This document shows positions 1 through 12,329 of a stretch of DNA of 64,000 nucleotides, piece after piece; within the stretch, counting starts at the first letter, position 1; each line of letters opens with the position of its first letter. The notes under the pieces were generated by a model. The model ran no database searches. It saw nothing but the letters and a program-made list of their open reading frames with translations, and was not told where the DNA came from. The position numbers and the translations under genes were made by a program. The stretch spans positions 22,569,153-22,633,152 of the forward strand of contig OZ026595.1 of NCBI GenBank assembly GCA_964020085.1. Reading direction: 5' to 3'. Origin of the DNA: Micromussa lordhowensis (taxonomy: Eukaryota; Cnidaria; Anthozoa; Scleractinia; Lobophylliidae).

Positions 1-881
1 ATTTGTTGCGCACACAAAATGTTTCTGAAAAAAAATCAGAAACATATTTTGTGTCCCGGACACAACTAGTTTTACTTGAATGTTTTCCATTTAATGTTAT
101 CTCTACAACCCAATAATAGCTGGCAAACATTAGAGTGTTTGTACATTGTTTAATAGGTTCACGGCTGTACAACCTTTCATGTTTACATTACGCACGCGGC
201 CGATAAGACATCGATAAACTTGCGAAGAGTGAAATAATTATTATAACGTTGCTCTGAATTATAGTCCGTTTGCAGTACACTGCTTTTGATAATATTTATT
301 CCGCTTAAGGAATTAATTTATACGCAGGGACAAATGTACAACTTGAAAATTACTAATAAAAGTGGAAATATTGGTAATTTTGTGACCGGAAGTGGACCAA
401 TCCCGATGCGCGAATTGTAAACAACGACTCTAGTTGCATGTCACTAGCGTTTCATATCAAAGTTCCGCAATACACAGCGACTCGATAAATAACAACTGAA
501 ACAACTGAACAGCAGGAACCTTAAATTTATTTCATTTTCAATACGATTGAATTTTGAACGGTCAACATGACCGGCAAGACGAAAGTTTGACCGGTCAAAT
601 CCCCAATCAGTCCGGACATTGTCCGTTGACCGGCCGTTATTTCGAGCCCTGTGTTTTTATGCTCGAAAGAGTACTATCATTAAATTTAATATTATGCATG
701 GTTTTGTGAAGCAGCCACTCAATACTAAAAGAAACTTGACACAAAACCTACAATAACGTGACTGGTCTGTTGCTGCCTATGAACAGCAAATCACGCTGCT
801 ATTTTGTAGAGTCGTTCTTTTGTTTTCAGCAATTTGATGTGTCTTTCCAGTGTGTTATTTACAAGGTTCTCTGCCATTTAG
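1..881. other. No gene recognised (left edge, probably intron)
   Basis: No exon could be supported here. The stretch lies upstream of the first recognised exon of the PPR-like gene (882), so it is probably an intron of that gene or its 5' flank. A short hairpin lies at 12-54. The rest is AT-rich with no clear coding signal on either strand. Confidence 0.5.
12..54. repeat. Short hairpin repeat
   Basis: The arms ACACAAAATGTTTCTGA and TCAGAAACATATTTTGTGT face each other across a short A-run, with a 2-nt bulge in the right arm. This is probably the end or core of a small fold-back element; its outer limits were not found. Confidence 0.5.
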
Positions 882-3800
882 AAACTGAGACCCAAAGACC
901 ATGTTTACTCTTCATTGTTCAATCTGGCCAGTAGAACCAAAATTCCAGGATTAGTTCCAAAACTCTACGACGGTAAGTTGTTCAATTGACTTTATCTAAA
1001 CTTGTTAGTGTAATCCTCAGTATCAGAGGCACTAAGTTCTCGCAAAAATCGTGGCAAATGTAAGCAAGGTAGTTGTCTATTTAACTTCAAAAGTTTCTGA
1101 AAATGCTGCTGTGATATAAAACGCCAAACAGCTCAAGAGGAGTGGCTTGTCCCACCGTCCTCAATAGCGAAGTGGGATTGTATTAAGGGGAGGGGGATAT
1201 TATCAGAAAACGTTTTGTGTCTAAGACTATTTACTAGGGGGAGGACGGTTCTCCAGGGAAAGGGGGAGTGGCTAGTATCGGAATTTCATGAAATTTTGTT
1301 TTTGTTTCCTGACCAGATATGCGCTTAAATCAAGTCACGTTAACAAAGAATGTAGCCGTTGCTATGTTCAGAGCCCTTAGTGTAACTGAGAAACCTGAGG
1401 TTAGTTGCTTCTTGTTGTGACAAACATAAACCCTGAAATAGTTTTACGTTTATCCTAAAGCTTCATTTTTAATTTACAAGCGTTGCGATCATTTCCTTCT
1501 TGTTTGAAGAAATTCATCTCAGTTCGACATGTGCTCCAATCAGTCCAAGAATCGTACTTTGGTACCGACTGCACTTGAATCAATGGCTTAAAGTGCACCT
1601 GACCCTAAATATTTTTTTTCGCTTAAATGACTCTTTGCATCTGTTTGAAACGCATTGCGCCTTTTTGCCCTTTTCTAGCCCTAATCTTGACTTTTTACAG
1701 GCGGTAAAAGTTAAGAAATCTGGCCATCGTCTGTTCCACGACCGAGCAAGTAAGGGGAATGGGTTTATTCCTGGGTTGATGTCATAAACTTATTTGCATG
1801 CAAGTTTACAAAGACTTAATACGATGCAAATCAGTCTGTGACGTCAACCCAGGAATAGACCCATGCCCCTTACTAGCTCGGTCGTGCAATAGATGATGGC
1901 TAGATTTCCTAACTGTTACAGCCTATAAAAAAGTAAAGATTTAGTTTCAAAAGGCGCACTGCGTTTCGAACAGGTGCAAAGATTTATTTAAGCGAAAAAA
2001 ATATTTTGGGGTTAGGTGCACTTTAAGGGGTTTGAATATTGGAGCCAGTGTCTATGGGAAGCACGCTGGCTTAATGGTTTGCGCGTTGGTATCCTTTTCA
2101 AGTAGTCCAAGATCAAGTGTTAGCTCGCACCATTGTGCAGAGTTCTTGTCAAGAAGCTGCACGCTTACTGTGCCTCTCCACCCAGGAACATAACTGGGTT
2201 CTATAGGGGAATCGGAGATTCAGTTTCTGATCAAGCTACAGAAGTTTCAGTTCTGAATATTGAAAGGGCGTAGCATGATTAACTGTCTTAAGGATTTGAG
2301 CCCAAGGTATTACTTAACAAATAAAGAAGCCTAAGCCGTGTATTACACTGTGATAAAACACGACGGGCATTTGAGAACACGAGGGAAATGTAGAAAACAC
2401 GAGCCGGAGGCGAGTGTTTTCTTCATTTCTTCTTCAGATTTTACGCGCGCAAAACAATAAAGCACGCTTTTTCTATGTTTTATCAATAATAAAACATGAG
2501 TTTTTGACCAATCAGAGCGCGCGCAGGGTCCTATGTATGTTGTAAAAAGAATGAACCAATAGCTTAAGGGGCTTGATTATTGGAGACTGTCTATAGAAGC
2601 GCGCTTGCGTAGTGCTTTGCGCATTGGATTCCTTTTCAAGCGGTCCAGGTTCGGGTTCCACGACCTTGATTGATTGACAGGGTCACGAAACCAGCTTCTG
2701 CAAAGAACCTATTCAGTGGTTTATTTTAACTGTATATTGCGCACAACTCTAGGACCTCAAGGTTCACCTGAATATCATGGTTGACGTCTTGCGTTGGATG
2801 AAGTTCTTCAATTTGAAGTGAGTTTAATCGCTGCGCCATAGCTGTTGCTGTATTTGCTATTAAGCCCGCGGCCGCGGCCTTCTGCTGTTTTCCTCGTCTG
2901 CGCATGCCTCGTTGTCATTATATAATCCCGCGCTTTTGCTTGTTCAGTATTGTGACATTAAACCTGGAGTTCGTCTCAATTTATTGGCGATGTTAAAGTT
3001 GTTTTTTCTAATGCCCCTTGTAGACGTTGTTTTACGGCATTGTCGCCAACTTAAAAGGTGGGATCAAATCGTGACAATTGATAAGTATAAACCGGTCAAC
3101 TGGCGTTTAGAAACTTAAGCGCTCTTATTCCTTTTGAAAGCCTTGAAATCTGAATCAGAATCCAAAGGTGACAGGAATACCGAGTTCATGGCATTAGTTT
3201 GCCTTAAATACTGTTTCTCTTCTGACACCATGGGATCACTGATGTAATCATCTTCGAGTGGGGAAGGTTATATCTTTGAATTGGGAAATGGTATCGCACT
3301 ATAATAATTTGTAGTCCTTGCTATAGCTCTGGCTTGAAGTTGTTTCAACTTGTTAATGGTGCACTTCATCTTTTGATTTCTTTTGTAGACCAACATCTTT
3401 TGTGATCTCTCGTGCCATTACCATGTACTGTTTAAACGGCAAACTGCTGGAGGCCTGGTAGGTGCGGTGAACATTAACAGGGACGGCCATTTCTTTTTTC
3501 GTAGTGTGTTCGAAAAGTAAAAGAACTAGTTATTTCTCCGCGTTTCATCAAGATGATGAGATGGGGAGAACTCGAAAAAGCTGTGAAAACAGTTGTTCCA
3601 CTCGTCTCTCTATAACTCAACAGAACCTTCTATTCCTTTAATAATCGCCGAGTACCTGTCAGTGTGCCAAATTAGTTTGTTATGCGCGTGGCCTAAATTT
3701 TTCAAGTTCGTGGTTTGTAATCCGTTTTAATCTTTTCCATCCTTAACCATCCTTGTTCTTTTATGGTTTATTATTTTCTCTTTGGTGTTTTTCTATGTAG

Positions 3801-6800
3801 CCTGTGTACATCCGCCCGCTCCCCTCAAAGGGAGGAGGCGGCTGTACACAGGTTATTTTCTATGTTGGTAAACTACAATTTTCAGGTTTCCTTCAATCTA
3901 AAGGTCAATTCGTACGTTGCCAAAACAACTCGAAATACCGTGACTGAGCTCCTTTACTGAGTTTCCCTGGGCCGGGTTGTTCGAAAGCCGATTAACGCTA
4001 ACCCAGGGTTAAAAGTTAGCCGAAGTGATACGTTTTCTTGTTCAAATATGTCTTTCACTGCTTATGTTTTGTGTCGTTAAAGATTATTCACACTAAAAAC
4101 TGAAGTACAAACAGAAAGACTCACCAAAAAGTTACAAATTCACAATCAAAATTCGCGCTAACCCTGGGTTAACTTAACCGGGCTTTGAACAACCCAGCCC
4201 TGATTACCTAAGGGATTAATTTCCTCTGTCGAAGTAGGTTAATGTACATTAAGCTCACGACTGAATAGCAGTAACGAACATGGCGTTAATTGCAGGAATG
4301 GCTCCGGGCACCTTTAAGTTTTTTATCTAAACAAGGAAAAAAGAAGAAAACAATTTTAAAAGCCAAAATCGAACCCGGGTCATTTGGGTCATGACCAAGT
4401 CTCATGACCGCTACACCACCAGGGAGCTGACTGGCTGAATATATCGTGTTACAAGTATTAAGAGCTAACCGAGTAGGCTAACCGGAACGCTAGTTAGGCT
4501 AACCAGAGTGAACAGTAGGCTAACCTGAGTGAAAAGTAGACTATCCGGGGTGCTATAAAGAGCTAACCATACTTGTTCCCAGTGCATTCGGAGGTCGGAG
4601 CCATTCCTGTAATTAATCGCCATGCAAGAAAGACCGAGACACCATGACTCTTGAAATCATTCTGGAAGACGATTGTGTTAGATAATTGATGTTTCGATCT
4701 TTGGACTAAGGGTTGACTGGATGTTGTTCTTTCAGGAAAATGTTGGACATGTTCGAGAAAAACAGATATCCACCAAGGTAAGTGTGAATGTTTCTTGGCC
4801 ATATCTTGTATCTTTTATTTGTTTACGGTCGCCTTAGCAGCTCAAAGAAGATTGTGAGAAGAGTCTCTCTCTTCCGGTGTCCTCGATTCACTTTAACGAT
4901 AAATGTGGAAGATGGCGCTTTCTCTGATTGGTTGTCCTGTTGGTTTATACGAGAAAGAGCCTATAAAATGCGTGCTATGATTGGCCGAAACACGGGAAAT
5001 GTGAACGCGGTTATAACTTTTCGACTTAGCAGTATCTTTGTCTTTGTATGTAAGTAAACCCAGCGCCAAGACGCTATTATTTACTAAGGTTTTGCATTCC
5101 TTCAGCTCGTTTCAGGTTGATTTGACTGAAACTGGAACTATCCATTTCTTTTTCACCTTGTTTCTAGCTTTACTGCTCTCAGTAGCATACTGAATCTTGC
5201 AGCGGAACAAATGGACCAGTCCAAAGTAGTGGTGAGTGTGATGCAAAAAGACTGAAGGTTCCCGGTACACGTAAATATAATCAATGTTGTGATTCCGTAT
5301 CCTCCTAATCGATTTTGGTTTTGTGTCGATGTGACCGCCGTATGGTTATTTTTTGGAAAGAACGTGCTCTTTTTGGAGCGGTTATCAATAGCGAAGCGCG
5401 CGAGGACTAAAAATAGAATGCAAATGATTATACCCCCACGAGGCTCATACAACATCGGCGTATTCTGAGAGAACTAGAGGGAATCCAGGCGAAGTTTTCG
5501 TTTAAAAAATGTGTTTTAAGAACACCGGCTGTTTTAGAAACTGTTTTAGGAAAATCGTCCGCCATTCCGGTTTGTTTGTCTGAGTCTTGTCTGAGTCATG
5601 ACGTCACTCGCGCGCTTTGCTATTGAGTGTCGTAAAGCCTAACCCAATGTTATCACTCTTTAGCCAATCACAAAGGCCATAGTCAATACATTGAACCAAT
5701 CAAAACTTGAAGTAAATGCATGTAGCTGACGTGAAACGTGGGAAAACGTGTGAAAAAGTGGCTCGACTTCTTTAATGCAAAACCAATTACTTTTCGATGC
5801 TCCAATGAATACTGCTCTAAAATGAATTTCAGTTAACGTTCATCAGTGTAGGTATAGGTATAGGTTTATTAAAGATTCATATAGCAGCCTCTAAGGCTGA
5901 ATTGCATGAAATTACAGTATAATTGTATAAATGCAAATTGTAAAAAATTATGTAATATATGCTATAAATACTAAAAATATAAATTCTAAAAAATTTATAA
6001 CCATAATAACTAACTAATACTAAAACAGCTCAGTAGCACAGCAGCTCAGTAGCGTCTGCACATCTGTTTGCTTTCTTTAGAGGAGTATGTTATAAGATTG
6101 GCATCGTATTGTAGACGTAAAAGTACATTCAAAAGTGCTTTGTCCGTTTATCTGTTTGTTTGTTCGTTTGCATCTTCGTCGATTGGTTCTGTTATTATTA
6201 ATGCATTTCTAATGGTTTCTCCACAGAGATGTTTTGAAATGCTCAGCAAGTTTGGGTATAGCTTCGGCCATCAAAGGCGAAGATACCTTTACGATAAAGC
6301 GAACATTCGTCGATCTGAAGCGTAGGTGTTTTTATCATGATATCAAACACATAACAACTGGGTAAGCAGGAAGAAGAACGCTACCTAACTGGCATTGCAT
6401 CATTCAAAATTTATAATTCAGTTTTAACAAAAGCTGTTTTGTCTAATGCCTTTGGTTGTTGCGGATAACATGACAATGTTGTTAACGTAAAAAAGTTCGA
6501 CTAATTACAACGGTCAGTCGTCAACGAAAATTATCGCTTTTTAGCTATACATACAAGCAAGGGTAAAATCCAAACTAAACGGAAAGTTTCTTTTAGAATT
6601 AAACAAAGTTTTGGTATTTGATTTGCTATTTCTGCGAAACACACCATCGAAGTATCAATCCTGTTCTTTTTTATCAGGAAACGTTTAGACGGTCTTTTCG
6701 AGGACATTAACGCTCTGGGTAAGAATGAGTCTTTTACTTTAAGCCGTTGGTCCATTTATCATGACTATATTAAGAGCTTCCGGGAAGCCCTTAATATAGT

Positions 6801-7109
6801 CACAAGTCTCAGCTGGCTCGGATATGGAGGGCAAACCCATCTACGTATTGACATTAACAAATTGGTTGATGATTATTTTAGTTTTTTAGATCGACTGTTT
6901 GTTTGTTTGTTTGATTAATTGATAGATTGACGGATGGGCGGTCGGGCGGGCGGGCAAGCGGACGGACGGACGGACTGACAGGCGGACGGACGGGCAGACA
7001 GACAGACAAAACGACGGACTGACGGACGGACTGACTCACTGACTGACTCACTGATGGACAGACTGGGACGGACGGACTCGCTGACTGACTGATCGATCGA
7101 TCGATCGAT

Positions 7110-7174
<65 letters not shown>

Positions 7175-7804
7175 TGCCTGACACCTATTTCAAGTCTCTT
7201 TTTTTGTTATCTCTATGGCAGACGCTCGACGTAAGAAGTACGATCAACAGTACCGAGTTACGGAGGATCCCAAGACAAGGTAGGAATTAGCGTTGAATCT
7301 CTATATCGATCTGTAATGTATTTTAGTTGGGTTTATGTGAGTTTTTAGGTGGTTAAGACAATCGAAGAAAGGAAAGGTTGTTCTTGTTGTTACTAATGAA
7401 AAGTCAAATGGTAAGACTGCCGTCTGCCTCACGAGTTCATTTCTTTTGTCGTTTCCTATTTTTGTCGCCACCTAGGTGCTCTTGCACTAGGCCATTTTTT
7501 CTTGGAATTGGACTCACTCTTTTGCTGTGCCAGACGTTACATGAACGTTGCTAATGTAACTTCTCCTGAAGTGAAGGTGACTGGCAATGCAGAATCAAGG
7601 TCTTCTTGTTGTGAAACATGTTCATTTTAGGGGCTGTTACACTGGGTAAAGTTCCCTGCAACTTGCCTTGTGGACAAGCGCCTTTTTACATAACCACTGA
7701 ACATGCAGCACTTTGTATCTTGGTTTTAATTCTTTTCACTAGTGAATTTCCATGGAACTCTAAGGAGACGCCCTGAAGAGATTCTGGAACGTTTGAAGCC
7801 CTAA
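882..7804 (+). CDS. PPR-like protein, 3' ten exons (5' end not found)
   Basis: I joined ten exons by GT-AG borders and unbroken phase: 882-972, 1317-1399, 2753-2817, 3389-3457, 4736-4777, 5168-5231, 6227-6321, 6678-6718, 7222-7279, 7349-7410, then the last exon 7743-7804 ending in TAA (eleven segments including the last). The joined protein, at least about 230 residues, is rich in paired helices of PPR type, for example VYSSLFNLASRTKIPGLV and, later, SRAITMYCLNGKLLEAW followed by a second helix pair. The C-terminus is basic (GTLRRRPEEILERLKP). PPR proteins in animals are mostly mitochondrial RNA-binding or ribosome-associated factors; PTCD2 is a possible relative, but I could not settle the family. 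The start codon and any targeting peptide lie upstream, unseen. The phases of all joins agree, which is the main support. Confidence 0.72.
1587..2027. mobile_element. Fold-back MITE-like element, 441 bp
   Basis: Two arms of about 200 bp are inverted copies of each other. The ends read CTTAAAGTGCACCT at 1587 and, reversed, AGGTGCACTTTAAG ending at 2027. The arms meet near 1790-1840. There is no coding capacity. The element lies in an intron of the PPR-like gene. No clear target-site duplication was seen. Confidence 0.75.
2033..2250 (+). mobile_element. tRNA-derived SINE-like copy 1
   Basis: A good polymerase III A box (TGGCTTAATGG) is near 2068, and the sequence is similar over about 100 bp to 2573-2720, including the block CCTTTTCAAG followed by GTCCA. 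The B box is degraded in this copy. The outer limits are approximate. Confidence 0.5.
2573..2720 (+). mobile_element. tRNA-derived SINE-like copy 2
   Basis: Related to the copy at 2033-2250. It carries a B-box-like GGTTCGGGTTCC after CCTTTTCAAGCGGTCCA. It ends just before the PPR-gene exon at 2753. The limits are approximate. Confidence 0.5.
3799..3855. repeat. Short palindromic hairpin
   Basis: The arms AGCCTGTGTACATCCGCC and GGCGGCTGTACACAGGTT are separated by about 20 bp. Intronic in the PPR-like gene. Confidence 0.6.
3969..4200. mobile_element. MITE-like element with terminal inverted repeats
   Basis: The ends are inverted copies (GGGCCGGGTTGTTCGAAAG against GGGCTGGGTTGTTCAAAG, reversed), with a second inverted pair AACCCAGGGTTA inside. 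It is 232 bp and non-coding. The end motif GGTTGTTCGAAAG recurs near 29858, pointing to a family. Confidence 0.65.
4279..4624. mobile_element. TIR element holding a tRNA-like segment
   Basis: The ends CATGGCGTTAATTGCAGGAA and (reversed, right end) CATGGCGATTAATTACAGG are inverted copies of about 27 bp. Inside, on the minus strand at about 4361-4432, is a tRNA-like stretch with an A-box-like TGGTGTAGCGG and B-box-like GGTTCGATTTT. It does not fold into a convincing tRNA acceptor stem, so it is not called a tRNA gene. A loose TAGGCTAACC tandem lies at 4465-4560. Confidence 0.55.
6895..7172. repeat. Microsatellite tract (GGAC)n/(TGAT)n
   Basis: Runs of GTTT, GGAC, GACT, CGAT and then a long GATT array in series, all within one intron of the PPR-like gene (6719-7221). 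The open frame across it (Ser-Ile-Asn-Gln repeats on the minus strand) is a by-product of the repeat. Confidence 0.9.
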
Positions 7805-8227
7805 CGAATCGCAGGAAAGAAAACATGGGAGGCTCAAAGACATGCTAACTTCATTACTAAATCAGTTGTGACGGAAATGTTTGCACAACTTCGTCACAGA
7901 TTTTCCGCTGTTTCCACTTTAGAGCGGTTTTCGTATTGCTCGTGTACAACTTGAAACAAATTCAGTTATTCGTTAAGCATATTTCTTGAACCAAATTCAG
8001 TTATTCGCAAAGCATATTTCGCACAGCTCAAAAAAAGAGTCGATTCATCAGCAGCCAGTCACAGCGGAAGTGCAAACAAAGAAAAATCACCCAGTGCAGG
8101 TGGAGAAAAGCTGATGAATATGCAAACGTGAACATTATGATCTGCTGCTTCTCAGGGAGTGCGGAACAAACATTAAGATTGATTATTCAGCTAAGATTTT
8201 TTGTGTAATTTGGATGCCAAGCTAACT

Positions 8228-8233
8228 AATAAA
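8228..8233 (+). terminator. Candidate polyadenylation signal of PPR-like gene
   Basis: AATAAA lies 424 bp after the TAA stop, followed by a GT-rich stretch. It fits a 3' UTR end but is not proven. Confidence 0.45.
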
Positions 8234-8342
8234 GATGTTTCAGTCTTGTTTTGTATTTTATTGATTGATTAGATCACGTTGTACAATTGTACATCTTGGG
8301 AAAACCTCTCTAGACATACTACTTCAAAGTAATAGAAACAGT

Positions 8343-8448
8343 AGCCTGCGAAAACAGCCGTCCTTCTTCGATCCCGGCCCGAGTGGCGTCCTTCTCGCGA
8401 AACGCCAGTCGGGCCGAGAGCGAAGAAGGACGGCTGTTTTCGCAGCCT
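8343..8448. mobile_element. Palindromic MITE-like element, 106 bp
   Basis: Near-perfect inverted arms: TGCGAAAACAGCCGTCCTTC on the left and its complement ending at 8444. The GC-rich centre has a second small inverted pair (CGGCCCGAGTGGCG / CGCCAGTCGGGCCG). Non-coding. Confidence 0.7.
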
Positions 8449-8459
8449 ATAGAATCAGA

Positions 8460-8539
8460 TAAGTAATGGTAAATGGACGCAGTGGAGTCCAAATCGGTCT
8501 GTAATCATGCAAGTGATAACAAAATCGGATTTGTTTATC

Positions 8540-8570
<31 letters not shown>

Positions 8571-8856
8571 ACGAAGTCTTATTATCAATTAATCTTAAAA
8601 ATTGAAATTTCCGAGAAAAGAAAAACCAAGTTATAAAAGAAAGGGAAAATTTGCATTAAAATACTGGCAAAGGAGGCATGAATTGTTTCATGTCGCTCTG
8701 AAATTGAGATTGGTTGATTTAAACTACCACTTGAACTGTCCGATGACAACTAACCAATCACAATTAAGGAAATTGAAATTTTATGATTAGTAATAGTAAT
8801 TGGACCTCGTATCGTACAATTCAGGGAGTAATGGAGCGAGTAATTTCAAAATCGGA

Positions 8857-8917
<61 letters not shown>

Positions 8918-9265
8918 TACGAGGTCCAATTACTAATTAATCATATCTATAACAAACTTCGAAATTTTTTTTTTTTTTTTTTTTTTTTAGAGAAGTTATT
9001 TTTTTTTTTTTTTTTTTTTTTTTGAGAACTTCTTTTGAGCGAAAACGTCGGTAGCGCTTTTCCTAAGGTTTGAAAACTTTGCTAAGGAAACCATTAAAGC
9101 GCGTGTAATTGACGTGAAAATCACGTGGGTATCAAATTACAGGTGTCCGATTACAAAATGTTCAAATCGGACACCTGTAATTAGACACCCACGTGATCGC
9201 GCGCCGACAAGTGGGCGCACGGAGAACCAATCACGATCGAGAATTTTGTTATAGATACGATTAAG
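8460..9265. mobile_element. Cluster of nested fold-back elements
   Basis: At least three palindromes in a row: 8463-8575 (centre near 8518, arms containing GGTCTGTAATCAT), 8783-8945 (arms of about 70 bp starting GTAATTGGACCTCGTATCG), and 9120-9197 (arms ATCACGTGGGT...ACCCACGTGAT with GGTGTCCGATTA inside). An outer inverted pair, TATCTATAACAAA at about 8945 and TTTGTTATAGATA at about 9246, suggests the last part is one element with others inserted. Two long T runs lie at 8968-9023. Non-coding. Confidence 0.65.
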
Positions 9266-9667
9266 AAAAAAATCATCGCTTCATGAACCTGCTTGTGACA
9301 ACAGGGGCCTTTACCAGCGGGGGAATTAATAGGAATCGCAGTCAATTCATTTTGTAAAAAAATGACAACCCGTAGCATTTTTTAAAAGTTTCAACCCTGT
9401 TCCGAGCATGCTGTCATGATTTGAATTTCCTTCTCATTAACTAGATCTCCCTCACATCAGTTCGATTGAATACAAGTCAAGGAGTTGAACAAGAACTTTC
9501 CTTTTGTCTCATCACCTTTTTGGGCGAGTTTCGTTGACCAATGCTTTATGTCTGATAGGTGTAAGAACCTACAATTTTTGAAGTCCGGCAAAATATACTC
9601 TTGCATTTTGGAGTAGTTATTGGGAATTTAAGCAGGTACTTAATTAGGTTCTTAATTTCTGTGAAGT

Positions 9668-9930
9668 ATGAAGTATGCCCCACCAGTGATCAGTACCAAA
9701 TTTCTTTTGCCGACATCAACACTTCAGAAGAACAACACAGGTGGTCTCTAGGTAATGGAAAGGAACCAATTACTTTCTTGTCCCTATTTATTGCAGTAGA
9801 TGGGAAGTTTTTGATTACAAGAAAGTTATTGATTGCTTGCCATTACCAAGATGCCATCTATGTTGTTCTCCTGAAGTGCTGATGTCAGCAAAAGAAATTT
9901 GGTACTGATCACTGGTGGGGCATACTTCAT
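9668..9930. mobile_element. Fold-back element, 263 bp
   Basis: The ends ATGAAGTATGCCCCACCAGT and ACTGGTGGGGCATACTTCAT are exact inverted copies, and the arms stay similar for about 90-100 bp each. A unique centre of about 70 bp separates them. Non-coding. Confidence 0.75.
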
Positions 9931-10083
9931 GGAAACCAGGAGCCGTGATGAATTATATTTTACTTTTGGCCAATAAAACCCACGAATACCTTTCTTGCTT
10001 TCGCATAGATCTCGGATGCATACGAGCTAAGTGGCTCATCAGTCCTGGGCATATCCTGTTTCAGTAGCATGAAGTGACTAGCA

Positions 10084-10293
10084 GTATTTTCTACTCCCCC
10101 TGGATGGGATGCTAGTCCGTCGCAGGGTTACCCCCAGCAATATTCGCCGGTACCCATTTATACACCTGGGTGGAGAGAGGCACTGTGGGAGTAAAGTGTC
10201 TTGCCCAAGAACACAACCCAATGTCCCAGGGCTCGAACCCGGACCGCTCGCCTCGGAGTCGAGCGCACAAACCATAAGGCCGCCGCGCCTCCC
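10084..10293 (-). mobile_element. tRNA-derived SINE
   Basis: Read on the minus strand it starts GGGAGGCGCGGCGG, has a good B box (GGGTTCGAGCCC), then a core with GGGCAAGACACTTTACTCCC and TATAAATGGGTACC, and ends near GGGGGAGTAGAAAA. A second copy is at 61574-61761. The core looks like that of SINEs found widely in marine invertebrates (from memory, unchecked). Confidence 0.7.
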
Positions 10294-11593
10294 TTAGTTA
10301 GGTTGTTTAAAATTGTCAGACTCTTACAGGACGTGCCGACAATCGAACTGAGAGCAGAAAAACCCCTCACGGTCACACTTAGCTTTGTACAATTATCTGT
10401 CGTTCTTCACCGCTCAGGTAGTTGTGTGCTTTATTGATGATTAGAAAGTAGCCCAAAGAAAATTCGCGCGCTGATTGGTTTTAATTTTCTTCGAGGAACT
10501 GTCGGCTGATAGTTGTCGCGCGGAAATTAAATGTTCTTAAAACAAATATTTGTCCGAGAAGCGAAGCTTCGAGGGCAAAGATGTTAGTTTTACTGAAGAA
10601 CATCAAATTTCCAAGAGGTAACTATCAGACCGATAGCTCCGCGACAAAAACACTGTATTATCTTTATTGTTCACCACTAAATTTTCTTCCGTTCAAGAAT
10701 CATGTTGAATTATTTCCAACTTTTTAAGACGAAAGTCGTGACAGCCAAATGTAAAATTTGGCACAGAAAACAGACAAAAACCAACTTAATACAATTTCAC
10801 AATTGTTTATTTTCTACAAGCCCGCTTATTTTGCCTTCACTACACAATCGAACACACTCACTTGAGGCATGGGCGCGTTGGTCAGCCAGGCCCAAGATCT
10901 GTTTAATTGCGACAATAAGCTTACAACAAAATGGATAAGATACAACAAGTAACGTCCTACATGCGCCAAAGCCGGACACGTAAACCACAAAACCCTTTTG
11001 TTAGGAAAAATAGGGACCGTGTACCCCCGACCAAATGCAGTGGCGCTACCTTTGGGGTTTTAAGGTTGGTCTATAAACAAGAGAATGAAAAGCAAATCAT
11101 ATGACGCTAAATTACACAATAAAAATAAGTCTATATGGGAAAATGCTTGTAGCAAGGCTGACCGTAGAATGTCACAAGTTTCTCAACCGTCTCTTTTTAC
11201 AAACGTACTACCCATGAACCCTAGCGTACTACGCTCGCACCCAGTTCTCTGTTCGGTGTCGGCAAAATATTAATTTATGTCAATACCGATTATCACAAAT
11301 TACATGTTTACAGAAAAATTTTCACGGACGAGTACCATCCATCCGGGTATTTTCGGCGTACGGGCACAATGGGCTGATACAAGGGCTGATACACTATCGC
11401 GTCACGTGATCAATTTAAACCAATTGCTGGTTTTCACATGACGTCACTAAATTTTAAACTTCAGAAATATTGATCCTCCTGAAATTTTACTTTCATACTG
11501 TATGAGAGCAGCTAAAAACTAATATTCATGCATATTTTCACTCCGAATGGGTTCTTGGTTTAGTGATAGACTACCCTTGAATTTCTAAGCTTC

Positions 11594-11629
<36 letters not shown>

Positions 11630-11791
11630 TGTTATGTTGGTTTAAAAGGTGACTTATTTCGGGGAATTCTGCTATCTGAACAGTTCTTGTATTAGAATAA
11701 AGTACTATTGTTACGTTTTTGAGTTATTCGAGAGATAAATTCACTCTTTCGTAGCAAAACTCAGTGACAGATGTTTCTGCTGGTTCCGGCC

Positions 11792-11829
11792 GCCATGTTG
11801 GTGCCCATGTACATGGGCACCAGCATGGC
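11792..11829. repeat. Perfect 24-bp palindrome in a wider imperfect one
   Basis: TGGTGCCCATGT followed directly by its complement, flanked by GCCATG and CATGGC. Probably the centre of a dispersed element. Non-coding. Confidence 0.6.
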
Positions 11830-11932
11830 GTCTCCATACAAATCTCTATAAATCTGGGGAAAACGTTTCTTCGCATATCTTCCATGAGAAAAATTGCTGT
11901 GATCTGAATCTCGGCGAGAGTCTTTGCATATG

Positions 11933-11971
<39 letters not shown>

Positions 11972-12329
11972 AAACGGTTTTTATTTTTTATTTTGGTCAA
12001 TTTTGAATGGCGTGACACTGAAAACCAGCAATAAGAATCGGAGAATATTTAGTGGCGAACTATAACTATAACGCGAACTATGACGAGGGCGCAGCCAGAG
12101 TCAACTATCGAGAGCGAATAATGTAATTGGTTTAGTACAAATCTACTCGTCGGTCAAAACTTTATTTAAATCCTCTTCACAGACACCCCGAAAGCGCTGG
12201 TTTCTTGTGGCCCCATGCCCCACCGGGGGCAATAAGGACTAGAGAGACACCGAAATCCGCCTCTGCCAATTCATGTACATTCAAGTTGGAGAGACACTAA
12301 ACGTCATTCCTTGCCCAAAGTCTTCTCTA

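Noticed and set aside
4361..4432. tRNA-like sequence on the minus strand
   Set aside because: It has A- and B-box-like motifs but no acceptor stem that pairs, and lies inside a TIR element; likely SINE- or tRNA-derived debris.
6915..7184. Open frame of Ser-Ile-Asn-Gln repeats on the minus strand
   Set aside because: Translation of a GATT/GACT microsatellite inside an intron of the PPR-like gene.
10078..10437. Four overlapping open frames
   Set aside because: They lie in and next to a SINE on both strands and resemble no protein.
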